64,000 bases of DNA. Origin: Candidatus Omnitrophota bacterium (GTDB taxonomy: Bacteria > Hinthialibacterota > Hinthialibacteria > Hinthialibacterales > Hinthialibacteraceae). The position numbers and the translations under genes were made by a program. Position 1 is the first letter of the stretch; each line of letters opens with the position of its first letter. Shown in pieces: positions 15,223 through 23,050 of this stretch. Below the pieces are notes generated by a model that saw only the letters and a list, made by a program, of their open reading frames with translations, was not told where the DNA came from and ran no database searches. The stretch is taken from assembly GCA_040755155.1 (NCBI GenBank), contig JBFMBP010000081.1, positions 1-64,000 on the forward strand, read 5' to 3'.

Positions 15223-15419
15223 GAGATTCTCCTTCTCTCCCTTTGGATTCGGAACTTACTATAGCAAAAGAGAACGGCGCGGGACAATATCCACAGCGGA
15301 TGGCAAAGAAAAGGATGGCGATTTATATTAACGCCGAAGAGCGGATCGCGCATCATAAAAAACAATCGTTATGATATAATAAAAAAATCCTGATTCGATG
15401 ATTCCGCCTGGGGTGAACG

Positions 15420-16820
15420 ATGCCGCCGAAAATTCTTATCGTGGATGACGATGACTCCATACTTAGATTATTGGAAATGCACTTAGGAAAATTGGGGTAT
15501 CGCACGCATTGCGAGTCGAGCGGAGCCGGGATGCGGACGGCGTTGCTTGAAGACGATTTCGATGCGGTGCTTATGGATTTTAACCTTCCCGACGGCAACG
15601 GCATCGCCTTTATCCAGGAAGTGCACGAAACCGCGCCCGATTTGCCGGTAATTATCATCACCGCCCATAGCAGCATCGAACGAGCGGTGGACGCCATGCG
15701 CAAAGGCGCTCACGATTTTTCTCCCAAGCCCATCGATTTCAACCGCCTCGCGGTTTCCGTCAAGAACGCCGTCGAATGGTTCGCCCTTAAACGTAAAGTC
15801 GCCAAGTTGGAACGATCCAAGAAAAGCGGCCTCTGCGGCCTCCTCGGCGGCAGCCCCGAAATGCAGGTGATTTATCGCATTATTGAGAACGTCGCTTCCA
15901 GCAAGGCGCCGGTTTTGATAACTGGCGAAAGCGGAACCGGCAAGGAACTCGCCGCCCAAGCGATCCATCAACTGTCCCCCCGCGCCGGGCAGGAACTGAT
16001 CGACGTGAATTGCTCCGCCATTCCCAAAGACCTGCTGGAAAGCGAATTGTTCGGCCATGAACGCAACGCCTTCACCGGCGCCAATGAGCGCTATATCGGG
16101 CGATGCGAGCGGGCGGACAAATCCACCCTTTTTCTCGACGAAATCGCGGAAATGAACGCAGCGCTGCAACCGAAACTGCTGCGCTTTCTCGAAGAACACG
16201 CCTTTTACCGCGTGGGCGGCAAGGAAAAACTGTCCGTGGACATCCGCATCGTCTCCGCCACCAACCGCGATCCGATGGAAGCCATTCGGCAAGGTCAGCT
16301 TCGCGAAGACCTCTATTACCGCTTAAACGTCGTCAACATCCACTTTCCTCCTCTGCGCGAACGGCCGGAAGACATCCCCGATCTGGCGGCGCATTTCCTG
16401 GAGAAATTCGCCCAAACGAACGGCAAGAATTTTCACGAAATCGGCGCGGATGCCGAAAACGCCTTGTGCGAATACTCCTGGCCCGGCAACGTGCGGGAAT
16501 TGCAGAATTGCATTCAACAAGCGGTGGTTTTGAATACGGGGGAACGCCTGGAATGGGAAATGCTTCCCGAACCGGTGCGCGCCAAGGCGAAAACGCCGTC
16601 GGTTTCTAAAGATTTTGGAGAAGAAGAAGTTGCAATGTCCCATTCCGAAGACGGCATCGTCCCTGTAGAGGTTTACGAGAAACAAGCCATCGAAAAAGCC
16701 CTGCGCATCGTCAATGGAAACGTAGCCAAAGCCGCAACCGGCCTCCACCTGAGCCAGGCCACGCTCTACCGCAAGATTAAGGATTATGAAATCGTTCTTA
16801 AGCGGTTTAAGAAAAGTTGA
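15420..16820 (+). CDS. NtrC-family sigma-54-dependent response regulator
   Basis: This 466-residue protein has a receiver domain (1-120) with phospho-acceptor D53, T82 and K103. A sigma-54 interaction AAA+ domain follows (about 140-370), with Walker A GESGTGKE (169-176) and Walker B LFLDE (237-241). A Fis-type helix-turn-helix closes it ('AATGLHLSQATLYRKI'). The sigma-54-contacting loop reads NAFTGA (216-221), where most members have GAFTGA. No sensor kinase is adjacent, so partner and targets are unknown. It probably activates sigma-54 promoters, perhaps for envelope or nitrogen functions. Its 3' end converges on a broken DUF4276-like gene. Confidence 0.93.
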   Translation: MPPKILIVDDDDSILRLLEMHLGKLGYRTHCESSGAGMRTALLEDDFDAVLMDFNLPDGNGIAFIQEVHETAPDLPVIIITAHSSIERAVDAMRKGAHDFSPKPIDFNRLAVSVKNAVEWFALKRKVAKLERSKKSGLCGLLGGSPEMQVIYRIIENVASSKAPVLITGESGTGKELAAQAIHQLSPRAGQELIDVNCSAIPKDLLESELFGHERNAFTGANERYIGRCERADKSTLFLDEIAEMNAALQPKLLRFLEEHAFYRVGGKEKLSVDIRIVSATNRDPMEAIRQGQLREDLYYRLNVVNIHFPPLRERPEDIPDLAAHFLEKFAQTNGKNFHEIGADAENALCEYSWPGNVRELQNCIQQAVVLNTGERLEWEMLPEPVRAKAKTPSVSKDFGEEEVAMSHSEDGIVPVEVYEKQAIEKALRIVNGNVAKAATGLHLSQATLYRKIKDYEIVLKRFKKS

Positions 16821-16870
16821 AAATTATCGGTTTGCCCTTCCACTACGATGAATATCTCGATGCTACTCAT
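16787..16870 (-). pseudogene. Truncated DUF4276-like partner of the adjacent ATPase
   Basis: An ATG at 16870 overlaps the last codons of the ATPase gene and reads MSSIEIFIVVEGQTDNFQLF, reaching a stop near 16786 after 28 residues. 'IFIVVEGQT' is the typical N-terminus of DUF4276 proteins (beta strand plus VEGQTE), the usual downstream partner of COG4637-type ATPases. Similarity ends after EGQT, at 16829. From about 16820 the sequence is the convergent NtrC-type gene. The family normally has about 200 residues, so this is a stump. Confidence 0.5.
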
Positions 16871-17978
16871 GGGCAGGTCCTCCGGCGATGATGTTCTTGC
16901 GCCAGAGGTCGCCCAGCGAATAGTCTTCAAGCCATAATGCAAGTTCTTCTTGATTTAGCCGCTTAAATGTGGAGGCTCCCTTTTCGCGGTTAACGACAAT
17001 GATATTTTCCTGTTCGAAGCAATCGACGAGAGCGGCGGACTGCGTGGATATAATGACTTGCGTTTTCTTGGAAGCGGCGCGTATGACTTCCGCCAGAATT
17101 TCGATGGCGTAGGGATGCAAGCCAAGTTCCGGTTCGTCGATAATGATTGTTGATAGCAGATTAGGTTGCAAAAGAGCCGTCGTAAGGCAGATAAATCGAA
17201 GCGTACCATCAGATAAATGGTGCGGTTTAAGTGGATAGTCGGAACCCTTTTGATGCCAAAGGAGTTTTACTTTCTCTTGACCGTTTGGTTTTAATTTAAA
17301 ATCGTCAAAAAACGGAGCGGCCAAACGAATCGTATCAACGATTTGTTCATACGAATCGGATTTATTGTTTTTTAAATAAAGGAGGAAGGGCGCGATATTC
17401 GCCGCATCAAACCGCAAATATTCGTTATCGGCGATCGTTTCAGAGCGGCGCATCGCAGCGAATTTGCTGGTGTCATGAAAATGATAAATTTTCCACTCGG
17501 AAATAGAATCAAAAACATAGTATGGTACTTTGGGGTACTTAGTTTTTTTTACTTCTTCTAGCAATTTTGGAGTGGAATGACCGCTGCCTAATTCCCACCA
17601 CCCCGTAGAACCGCCTTCAAAGTATCTTGCTTCATCATTAATTAAGTATGCTTCATCAGCCGTGGGAACGAGTTTGAAGCGATAGCCGTTAGCGCCGAAA
17701 TACATCTTTACTTCGATCTGTTTTGTTATTTTGGGACCGTTAAAAAGAAAATCGTCAATGCCGCCGCCGTCTTCTAGATAAGCCTGTAGACTTGCAAGTG
17801 GCAGCTCGGGCAAAGGCAATTCCATCATAGCGTGCAACATGCGGAAGAAATCTATGAAGTTACTCTTCCCCGCGCCGTTGCCGCCTATGAAAACGTTCAG
17901 GTTCGTCAGTTCGAAATTCTCCAGCGACTGAATCGACTTAAAGCCTTTTATGGTTAATCTACTTAATGCCGCCGCCAT
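16863..17978 (-). CDS. AAA family ATPase, COG4637/AAA_21-like
   Basis: This 371-residue ATPase has 'LTIKGFKSIQSLENFEL', Walker A GGNGAGKS near residue 33, 'PHHLSDGTLRFICL' as the signature region, Walker B 'LSTIIIDEPELGLHP' and a switch segment 'VIISTQSAALVD'. It is an SMC/RecF-type predicted ATPase of the COG4637 kind. Such ATPases often pair with a downstream DUF4276 protein in a two-gene cassette of suspected defence or DNA-processing function. Here the partner is reduced to 28 codons, so the module is probably not working as usual. Codon use is a little more AT-rich than its neighbours, which fits acquisition by transfer. Confidence 0.85.
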   Translation of the reverse strand: MAAALSRLTIKGFKSIQSLENFELTNLNVFIGGNGAGKSNFIDFFRMLHAMMELPLPELPLASLQAYLEDGGGIDDFLFNGPKITKQIEVKMYFGANGYRFKLVPTADEAYLINDEARYFEGGSTGWWELGSGHSTPKLLEEVKKTKYPKVPYYVFDSISEWKIYHFHDTSKFAAMRRSETIADNEYLRFDAANIAPFLLYLKNNKSDSYEQIVDTIRLAAPFFDDFKLKPNGQEKVKLLWHQKGSDYPLKPHHLSDGTLRFICLTTALLQPNLLSTIIIDEPELGLHPYAIEILAEVIRAASKKTQVIISTQSAALVDCFEQENIIVVNREKGASTFKRLNQEELALWLEDYSLGDLWRKNIIAGGPAHE

Positions 17979-18013
17979 GCTATTAAGTCCTTCGCAGTCC
18001 GTATTCGCACTTC

Positions 18014-18598
18014 CTACTTATTCAAAAAACTCTCCTGAGAGTAGGTGATGTCGCCGGGAGAGACCAGGCCGTTGGAGGCGTTGTAGGGCGGCGCCAACCA
18101 TTCGCGGCCCGATACGTTCGTCAGCGCCTTGTCCGGCCCGGCGCTGCATAGGCGCCATAGCGATTTGCCGAAGAGAAATTTCCAAATCGCCGAAGGAGTC
18201 TGTACGCCGCCGTTAAAATAGATCGTCGTGTAATCGTAGGAAAGATTGCCGCCGACGAAATGGGATTTCGTCAATGCTGCTTTTACGTCTTCCGCCTGGA
18301 ATACGTCGGGTACGAGAGCCGTCATGTACGAAATCGGCGTCGTCAGCCGCGAGAGGCTGGAAGCCCAGCCGTGATCGCCCGCCGGTGAAGGACTGTCCCA
18401 CGGCGCCGCGCCGCAATCGAGGATATAGATTTCCATCGCCGTACCGTAGGCTTTAAAATCGCCTTGCACCCGCGCGATTTTGGCTCGCGTTTGCGCATTG
18501 ATGAAATTGGGGACGGCGATGGCCGCCAATATCCCGATGATCGCTACCACGATCAACAGTTCGATTAAGGTAAAAGCGTTGAATGATTTTCTGTTCAT
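18014..18598 (-). CDS. Type II secretion/type IV pilus pseudopilin-like protein
   Basis: This 194-residue protein starts with a prepilin leader and the classical N-methylation helix 'FTLIELLIVVAIIGILA', in which the Phe after the short leader would be methylated after PilD cleavage and Glu5 follows. The C-terminal part has 'YILDCGAAPWDSPSPAGDHG' and 'CSAGPDKALTN', then 'GLVSPGDITYSQ', the GPD...GDI pattern of pseudopilins. The start at 18598 was chosen because AAGGAGAG precedes it and the leader is then of normal size. No assembly ATPase, secretin or peptidase genes are adjacent, so it must use machinery encoded elsewhere. Confidence 0.88.
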   Translation of the reverse strand: MNRKSFNAFTLIELLIVVAIIGILAAIAVPNFINAQTRAKIARVQGDFKAYGTAMEIYILDCGAAPWDSPSPAGDHGWASSLSRLTTPISYMTALVPDVFQAEDVKAALTKSHFVGGNLSYDYTTIYFNGGVQTPSAIWKFLFGKSLWRLCSAGPDKALTNVSGREWLAPPYNASNGLVSPGDITYSQESFLNK

Positions 18599-18693
18599 TT
18601 TCTCTCCTTGCGGCGTCGATTGAATCTTTGTTTTGATAAATGGATATATTTTTGTAACTATTCTACTATAAAAATCCATTCCATTCTCGATGG

Positions 18694-20289
18694 CTAGGGA
18701 ATTTCAATATACCCCGCTCCGGCGGCGGGCTGGCAGATTTCCACTAGCGGCTCCCCTTCCGTCCAGGAAGCGATAAGCGCCTTCAATTCTTCAGCGGTTT
18801 TTTTCGCGTATTCTTCTTTGGTCAACGCCAGGATCGAGCCTCCCAGCCCTGCTCCCGTCAAACCCGCTCCCGCCACTCCTTCCAGCTCGCGGCAGCGATC
18901 CACCATCCGATCCAATTCGGGGATGCTGCAACGATAGCCTCCCGGCCGATAGGCGGCGGCCTGGCGGAAATCATCCAGCGAACGCCGGGCGCTTTCCGCC
19001 CATTCGTCGATTCGTTCGTCCCCCGCATCGAAGCGATAAGGCCGCGAAATGCCGTTCTTCCAAACCGATACGCGGTCGCCGTCGTGGGAGATATACATCA
19101 ATTCGCCCGCTTCGCCGATCTTCCCCTCGCGCAAGAGTTGCGGAAAGCGCTTGGCGCGGTCGCATTCCGCAATGCCGAATAATAGAACTTCGCGCAACGG
19201 CAAATCTTCCGTCTCTCCATAGAGATTGAATATGCGATCGAAATCCTCTTCCAGAGCGGGATAAGATTTTAAGAGTTGATTCCGGCTGGCTTTGAGAGGA
19301 ATCTCTTTGAGGGCTTGGTAAATCTCCTCCCATCCGGCATCCAACGCTTCAGGCGAGATATCGCGCAAATAATGAAGACGTTCCCGCCAGGCGGGATGTT
19401 GTTCCCGGAAAAGCAGAAAGGCGATTTCGTAGGCGGCAATGCGGGCGTTGAAAGTTTTACGCGCGCCGGACGCCTTGGCCGCCTCTTTGCCGCAATGGGC
19501 TAAAATGACATTATATCCTTCCGGAAATGGATAATGCTGGCAGGTCAATGGCATAAAACCAGTATGAGCGACGCAGTTTCTTTCCCCCAAAAGCATGGCG
19601 GAATGATCTCCCGCCCCGCCCCGCGTCCCCACGTACCATTCCCCGCTTCCACAGATATCCACCAACTCGGCGTTGGATAGAGTAAGCCGGTTTGCCTGCT
19701 GAAGAGCCATCGTTATCCCTACGACGAGGCTCGATGAGGAGGATAAGCCCGAGCCGGGAGGTATATCTCCTCCGATCGTCGCATCGATGCCCCGCAAGGA
19801 CATATCGGCGAAGCGATCTTGGAGTTTTAACGCGCCCGCCTTGAGGTAGTTGCCCCAATCCCCGCGCGTAAGAGAAGCCGATTGCAGGAATTGCAGCCAG
19901 TTTCCCCGCTGCTCCGGTGGAATTTCTTGCCCCATCGAAAAAGCGACGTCATGGTAATGCGGATCGATGTTATTCGCTGAGATTCGGTCCTCTTGCCTTG
20001 GCGAAAAACAAAAAAAAGTCTCTCTGGCGATGGGGACGTAATTGCACCATCCTCCCCGGTGATCGATATGCACCCCCATAAGATTGATGCGGGCGGGAAC
20101 GCGCAGAAGATATAATTCCTTTTTATCAGGATAGGTTTGGCGAAAAAAGGAGACCGTCTTCCCCAATAAAGAGGCGCGGCGGCTGACAAGCGAAAAATCG
20201 CTTCCATAATGGGGGAATAGAATTTTTCTTCCGGATTCGTTTTGAAGCGCAGAAATTATTACATCAATTTTTTGAGGAGTGATCGCCAT
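18694..20289 (-). CDS. Galactokinase-like GHMP kinase
   Basis: This 531-residue GHMP-family sugar kinase resembles galactokinase. The substrate-binding start reads 'PARINLMGVHIDHRGG', where galactokinases usually have GEHtDYnGG. The ATP loop 'PPGSGLSSSSSL' and the third motif 'GAGLTGAGLGGSILAL' are intact. It is about 140 residues longer than bacterial GalK, with insertions in the middle. The Glu-to-Val and Tyr-to-His changes in the first motif make the exact sugar uncertain; galactose, galacturonate or another sugar is possible. It stands alone, preceded by a small palindrome that may be an operator. Confidence 0.72.
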   Translation of the reverse strand: MAITPQKIDVIISALQNESGRKILFPHYGSDFSLVSRRASLLGKTVSFFRQTYPDKKELYLLRVPARINLMGVHIDHRGGWCNYVPIARETFFCFSPRQEDRISANNIDPHYHDVAFSMGQEIPPEQRGNWLQFLQSASLTRGDWGNYLKAGALKLQDRFADMSLRGIDATIGGDIPPGSGLSSSSSLVVGITMALQQANRLTLSNAELVDICGSGEWYVGTRGGAGDHSAMLLGERNCVAHTGFMPLTCQHYPFPEGYNVILAHCGKEAAKASGARKTFNARIAAYEIAFLLFREQHPAWRERLHYLRDISPEALDAGWEEIYQALKEIPLKASRNQLLKSYPALEEDFDRIFNLYGETEDLPLREVLLFGIAECDRAKRFPQLLREGKIGEAGELMYISHDGDRVSVWKNGISRPYRFDAGDERIDEWAESARRSLDDFRQAAAYRPGGYRCSIPELDRMVDRCRELEGVAGAGLTGAGLGGSILALTKEEYAKKTAEELKALIASWTEGEPLVEICQPAAGAGYIEIP

Positions 20290-20303
20290 GATGTTTTTTC
20301 TCG

Positions 20304-20316
20304 TATCAATTTGATA
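20304..20316. promoter_or_regulatory. Palindrome just upstream of the galactokinase-like gene
   Basis: TATCAATTTGATA is a perfect 6+1+6 palindrome 15-27 bases before the start codon, a reasonable place for a repressor site. Confidence 0.35.
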
Positions 20317-20386
20317 TCATTGGTGATAGCTATACATATCCCTGATTTCTGAAGGTATGGCGGCATGGATTATTTACCCCAAAAAC

Positions 20387-20416
20387 TTGACGCCCTAATT
20401 TTAGCCTTACTATAAT
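20387..20416 (+). promoter_or_regulatory. Sigma-70 promoter of the Gly/Met-rich protein gene
   Basis: TTGACG at 20387-20392 and a perfect TATAAT at 20411-20416 are separated by 18 bases. AGGAG at 20454-20458 lies seven bases before the ATG. Confidence 0.65.
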
Positions 20417-20465
20417 TGTATTATGTACGAGTATCAATAAACCGAAAACGAACAGGAGAGAAGAA

Positions 20466-21407
20466 ATGAAATTAGCGCCGGTTATTTTAGCGTTTTTCTT
20501 ATTATTCGTTTCGCCCATCGCTTTTTCTCAAGATAACGCGAGCGCAAATAATGAAGCGGCTGGCGCCCAGGATGCAACGAATGCGCCGGATGCCGCCAGC
20601 GCCACGGTTACGGCGGAAGAAACGGATGCAGCGGCGAATGCAGACGCTTCGACGAACGTTTTGCCTCCCGCCGCTCCGGCTGGGGAAGCGTCAACGAGCG
20701 CATCCAGCGGCGGCGGCAGCTTCGATACGAATATGGCCCAAGCCAATCAAGCCTTTTTGGCATTGCGCAACCGTCAAATTCAAATGGCGCTTCAGGGCTA
20801 CAAACAAGCTGCGGCTTCCAATAGCGAATATAAGAAAATGGAAGATTTTTGTCAAAATATCCTTGATCGCATCAAAGAATTGGAGACGGAATGGCGGGAT
20901 ATTTTTGGAAAAGCCCAGTCGCCGCAATTTCGTTCCGAAAAACTTACGAGAGACGAGATCGACCGCATGATCGATTTTCAATACCGCCAACAACTCGCCG
21001 GGCAGGCGCTGGGAGATATGGGTATTATCGCATTAATTCCGGTAGCCGATCTGGGGCTTGATTTCGAAGGCGCGGAAAACACGACCTTGGCGGAATACGT
21101 CGGATGGACGAGGCCGAAATCAATCAATGAGCGAATTTGGCAAAGAGTGCGGACGCGCACGTTGGAAAGGCAACTCGTTTTCGCCAAACAGGAAATCTAT
21201 ATGCAGCAACGCCAGGAACGCTTGCAGCGAGTGGAAGATTACCGACGCCGGCGTCTTGATCGGCAATCCGCCGCTGGCGGATTCGGCGGCTTCCAAGGCG
21301 GCGGCATGGGCGGCAGCTTCGGCGGCATGGGCGGCGGCATGGGCGGCGGCATGATGGGCGGCTTTGGCGGCGGCATGATGGGCGGGGGCATGATGGGCGG
21401 TTTCTGA
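20466..21407 (+). CDS. Secreted protein with Ala-rich linker and Gly/Met-rich tail
   Basis: A signal peptide (residues 1-21, ending AFSQ) is followed by an Ala/Asp/Thr-rich low-complexity linker (about 22-85). A helical charged domain (about 90-265) comes next, with 'EDFCQNILDRIKELETEW' and an Arg-rich helix near 'RLQRVEDYRRRRLDRQ'. The tail of about 45 residues is made almost only of Gly, Met and Phe (GGM and GGF units). I recognise no family. Strong promoter, strong SD and a perfect terminator make it a compact monocistronic unit, likely well expressed. A surface or matrix role, or metal binding by the Met residues, is speculation. Confidence 0.8.
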   Translation: MKLAPVILAFFLLFVSPIAFSQDNASANNEAAGAQDATNAPDAASATVTAEETDAAANADASTNVLPPAAPAGEASTSASSGGGSFDTNMAQANQAFLALRNRQIQMALQGYKQAAASNSEYKKMEDFCQNILDRIKELETEWRDIFGKAQSPQFRSEKLTRDEIDRMIDFQYRQQLAGQALGDMGIIALIPVADLGLDFEGAENTTLAEYVGWTRPKSINERIWQRVRTRTLERQLVFAKQEIYMQQRQERLQRVEDYRRRRLDRQSAAGGFGGFQGGGMGGSFGGMGGGMGGGMMGGFGGGMMGGGMMGGF

Positions 21408-21445
21408 TTCCGCCAACGATTGCCTAGTGATTTTAGAATTGACCG

Positions 21446-21480
21446 AGAGAGCGGAAAAAAAATTCCGCTCTCTTTTATTT
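21446..21480 (+). terminator. Rho-independent terminator
   Basis: AGAGAGCGGAA (21446-21456) and TTCCGCTCTCT (21463-21473) form an 11-base perfect stem with a 6-base A loop, followed by TTTATTT. It ends the Gly/Met-rich protein gene. Confidence 0.85.
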
Positions 21481-21502
21481 CTCTTGCTTGTTTAGGAATG
21501 AC

Positions 21503-22282
21503 ATGGATTGTCAAGAATCATGTTCCGATAAGAACCTTTCGCTCGATTCCTCTCTTTCTTCCCGATCGAAAGAGGCGGCGATGGCTTCCGTTCATCGCGG
21601 CCGCAGCGTCTTTTTCGCCGATCTCCATCATCCCGGCGGCCAATGCGAAGAGATCGATGCGCTGTTCGGCGAAATCCCCGATGACGCGAAGCGGATTTTT
21701 CTGTTGGGGGATATTTTTCACTATTGGATTAACGATAAAGAATTCATCGAGGAGCGCTATCGGGCTTTTCTCTCCCGCCTGAAGCGATGGGCGGATCAAG
21801 GAATCGAACTTTTCTTTCTGGAAGGGAATCGGGATTTTCTCGCTTCCCATTATTTCGACGAACAATCCTGGATCGAAGTTCTCTCCAATCCCGCTGTGAT
21901 CGATATCGGAGGCCGCTCCGTTTATATCGGGCATGGAGATGAATTATGCTGGAACGATTGGGCGTATCAATTTTATAAATCATTGATCCGGTCTTCTTGG
22001 ATGCGGTTGGCGGCCGATCGCCTTCCCGCCTCCCTGCGGCGCAGCCTGGCGCGGAAAATGTCGCAAACCAGCGCGGCGATCGTAGCGGGCAAAAGCCAGG
22101 AAACACTCCGAATTCCCCATCGCGCTTACGAACAGATTGTCGCGACCGGCATCGATCTGATTATCCACGGCCACTTGCACGAATCCTATCAACGGGAATG
22201 CCGCGCCAGGGGAATGCAGGGAACGATCGTCAGTTTCGGCTGGAAAGACGGAAAAAGAAATTTCATTCATTTTGAAGGATAA
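21503..22282 (+). CDS. LpxH-like UDP-2,3-diacylglucosamine hydrolase / metallophosphoesterase
   Basis: This 259-residue calcineurin-type phosphoesterase has the LpxH order of metal-binding motifs: 'FADLHHPG' (D40, H42), 'LLGDIFHYW' (D70), 'EGNRDF' (N109), 'IGHGDELC' and 'IIHGHLH'. GDIF..W, GNRDF and HGDELC are close to LpxH, the lipid A pathway enzyme that makes lipid X at the inner-membrane surface. The Cys-rich first 25 residues lack similarity, so the ATG at 21581 is an alternative start. No other lpx genes are adjacent. A different UDP-sugar phosphodiesterase of the same fold is possible. Confidence 0.78.
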   Translation: MDCQESCSDKNLSLDSSLSSRSKEAAMASVHRGRSVFFADLHHPGGQCEEIDALFGEIPDDAKRIFLLGDIFHYWINDKEFIEERYRAFLSRLKRWADQGIELFFLEGNRDFLASHYFDEQSWIEVLSNPAVIDIGGRSVYIGHGDELCWNDWAYQFYKSLIRSSWMRLAADRLPASLRRSLARKMSQTSAAIVAGKSQETLRIPHRAYEQIVATGIDLIIHGHLHESYQRECRARGMQGTIVSFGWKDGKRNFIHFEG

Positions 22283-22531
22283 TCCTCCTATAGGCGTTGC
22301 CTATCGGTTCCATTCTCTCTATCATTCTCTATTTATCGTTCCGCCGGGGCTGTTTTGTCTCCTGGCGGTATTAGATAAAGCCGGGCTGGTCTTTTTTATC
22401 GCAACGGATACTCCGTTGGTTCTGCCTCGTTTATTTCTCCCTTGATTAAAAAAAGCGCTCGGCGGCCGCCGCGCGCCTTTCCTGCTTCGGACCGCGGCGG
22501 CGGAATCGATAGATAACGGTTCAATTCTTGT

Positions 22532-23038
22532 ATGGAAAGCGAGAACGCTATGCCCTTGCGCGCCAAAATCCTCGAAATTCTCGAACGAGACGCCCGCATC
22601 CTCCCCGCCGATATCGCCGTCATGGTGGGGGAAGAGGAAGCGAAAGTCGCCGAAGAAATCAAGCAGATGGAAAAAGAGGGAATCATTCTTGCCTATAAAG
22701 CGATCGTGAATCCCGAACGAGCTTTGGAAGATAAGGCGGCTTGTTTGATCGAAGTCTCCGTGCAACCGGAAAAAGGGTACGGCTTCGACAAAATCGCGGA
22801 GCGCATCTATCGTTTTCCGGAAGTGCAATCCGTCTTTCTTGTCTCCGGCGGCTACGATTTGCTGGTGGTCATCGAAGGAAAAACCGTGCGGGAGATCGCC
22901 GATTTCGTCATCGACAAGCTGGCGACGTTATCCAACGTCCGATCCACCGCATCTCACTTTTTATTGAAAAAATACAAAGAGTCGGGCATGATCCTGGTCG
23001 AACACGAAAAACGGGATCGCATACCCGTTACTCCATAA
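22532..23038 (+). CDS. Lrp/AsnC family transcriptional regulator
   Basis: This 168-residue protein has an N-terminal helix-turn-helix ('AKILEILERDARILPADIAVMVG') and a C-terminal RAM domain ('KAACLIEVSVQPEKGYGFDKIAERI', 'VQSVFLVSGGYDLLVVIEG'). Such regulators sense amino acids and control adjacent amino-acid genes. It lies 12 bases before an aminotransferase gene, the same pairing as alaR-alaT in Bacillus, so it probably controls that gene and itself. The ATG at 22550 is an alternative start. Confidence 0.9.
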   Translation: MESENAMPLRAKILEILERDARILPADIAVMVGEEEAKVAEEIKQMEKEGIILAYKAIVNPERALEDKAACLIEVSVQPEKGYGFDKIAERIYRFPEVQSVFLVSGGYDLLVVIEGKTVREIADFVIDKLATLSNVRSTASHFLLKKYKESGMILVEHEKRDRIPVTP

Positions 23039-23050
23039 AATGAGGCGAAC

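Noticed and set aside
20523-20746. Reverse-strand ORFs across the Ala-rich and Gly/Met-rich parts of the secreted protein gene
   Set aside because: They are antisense reflections of low-complexity codons (Ala- and Pro-rich chains) without ribosome binding sites.
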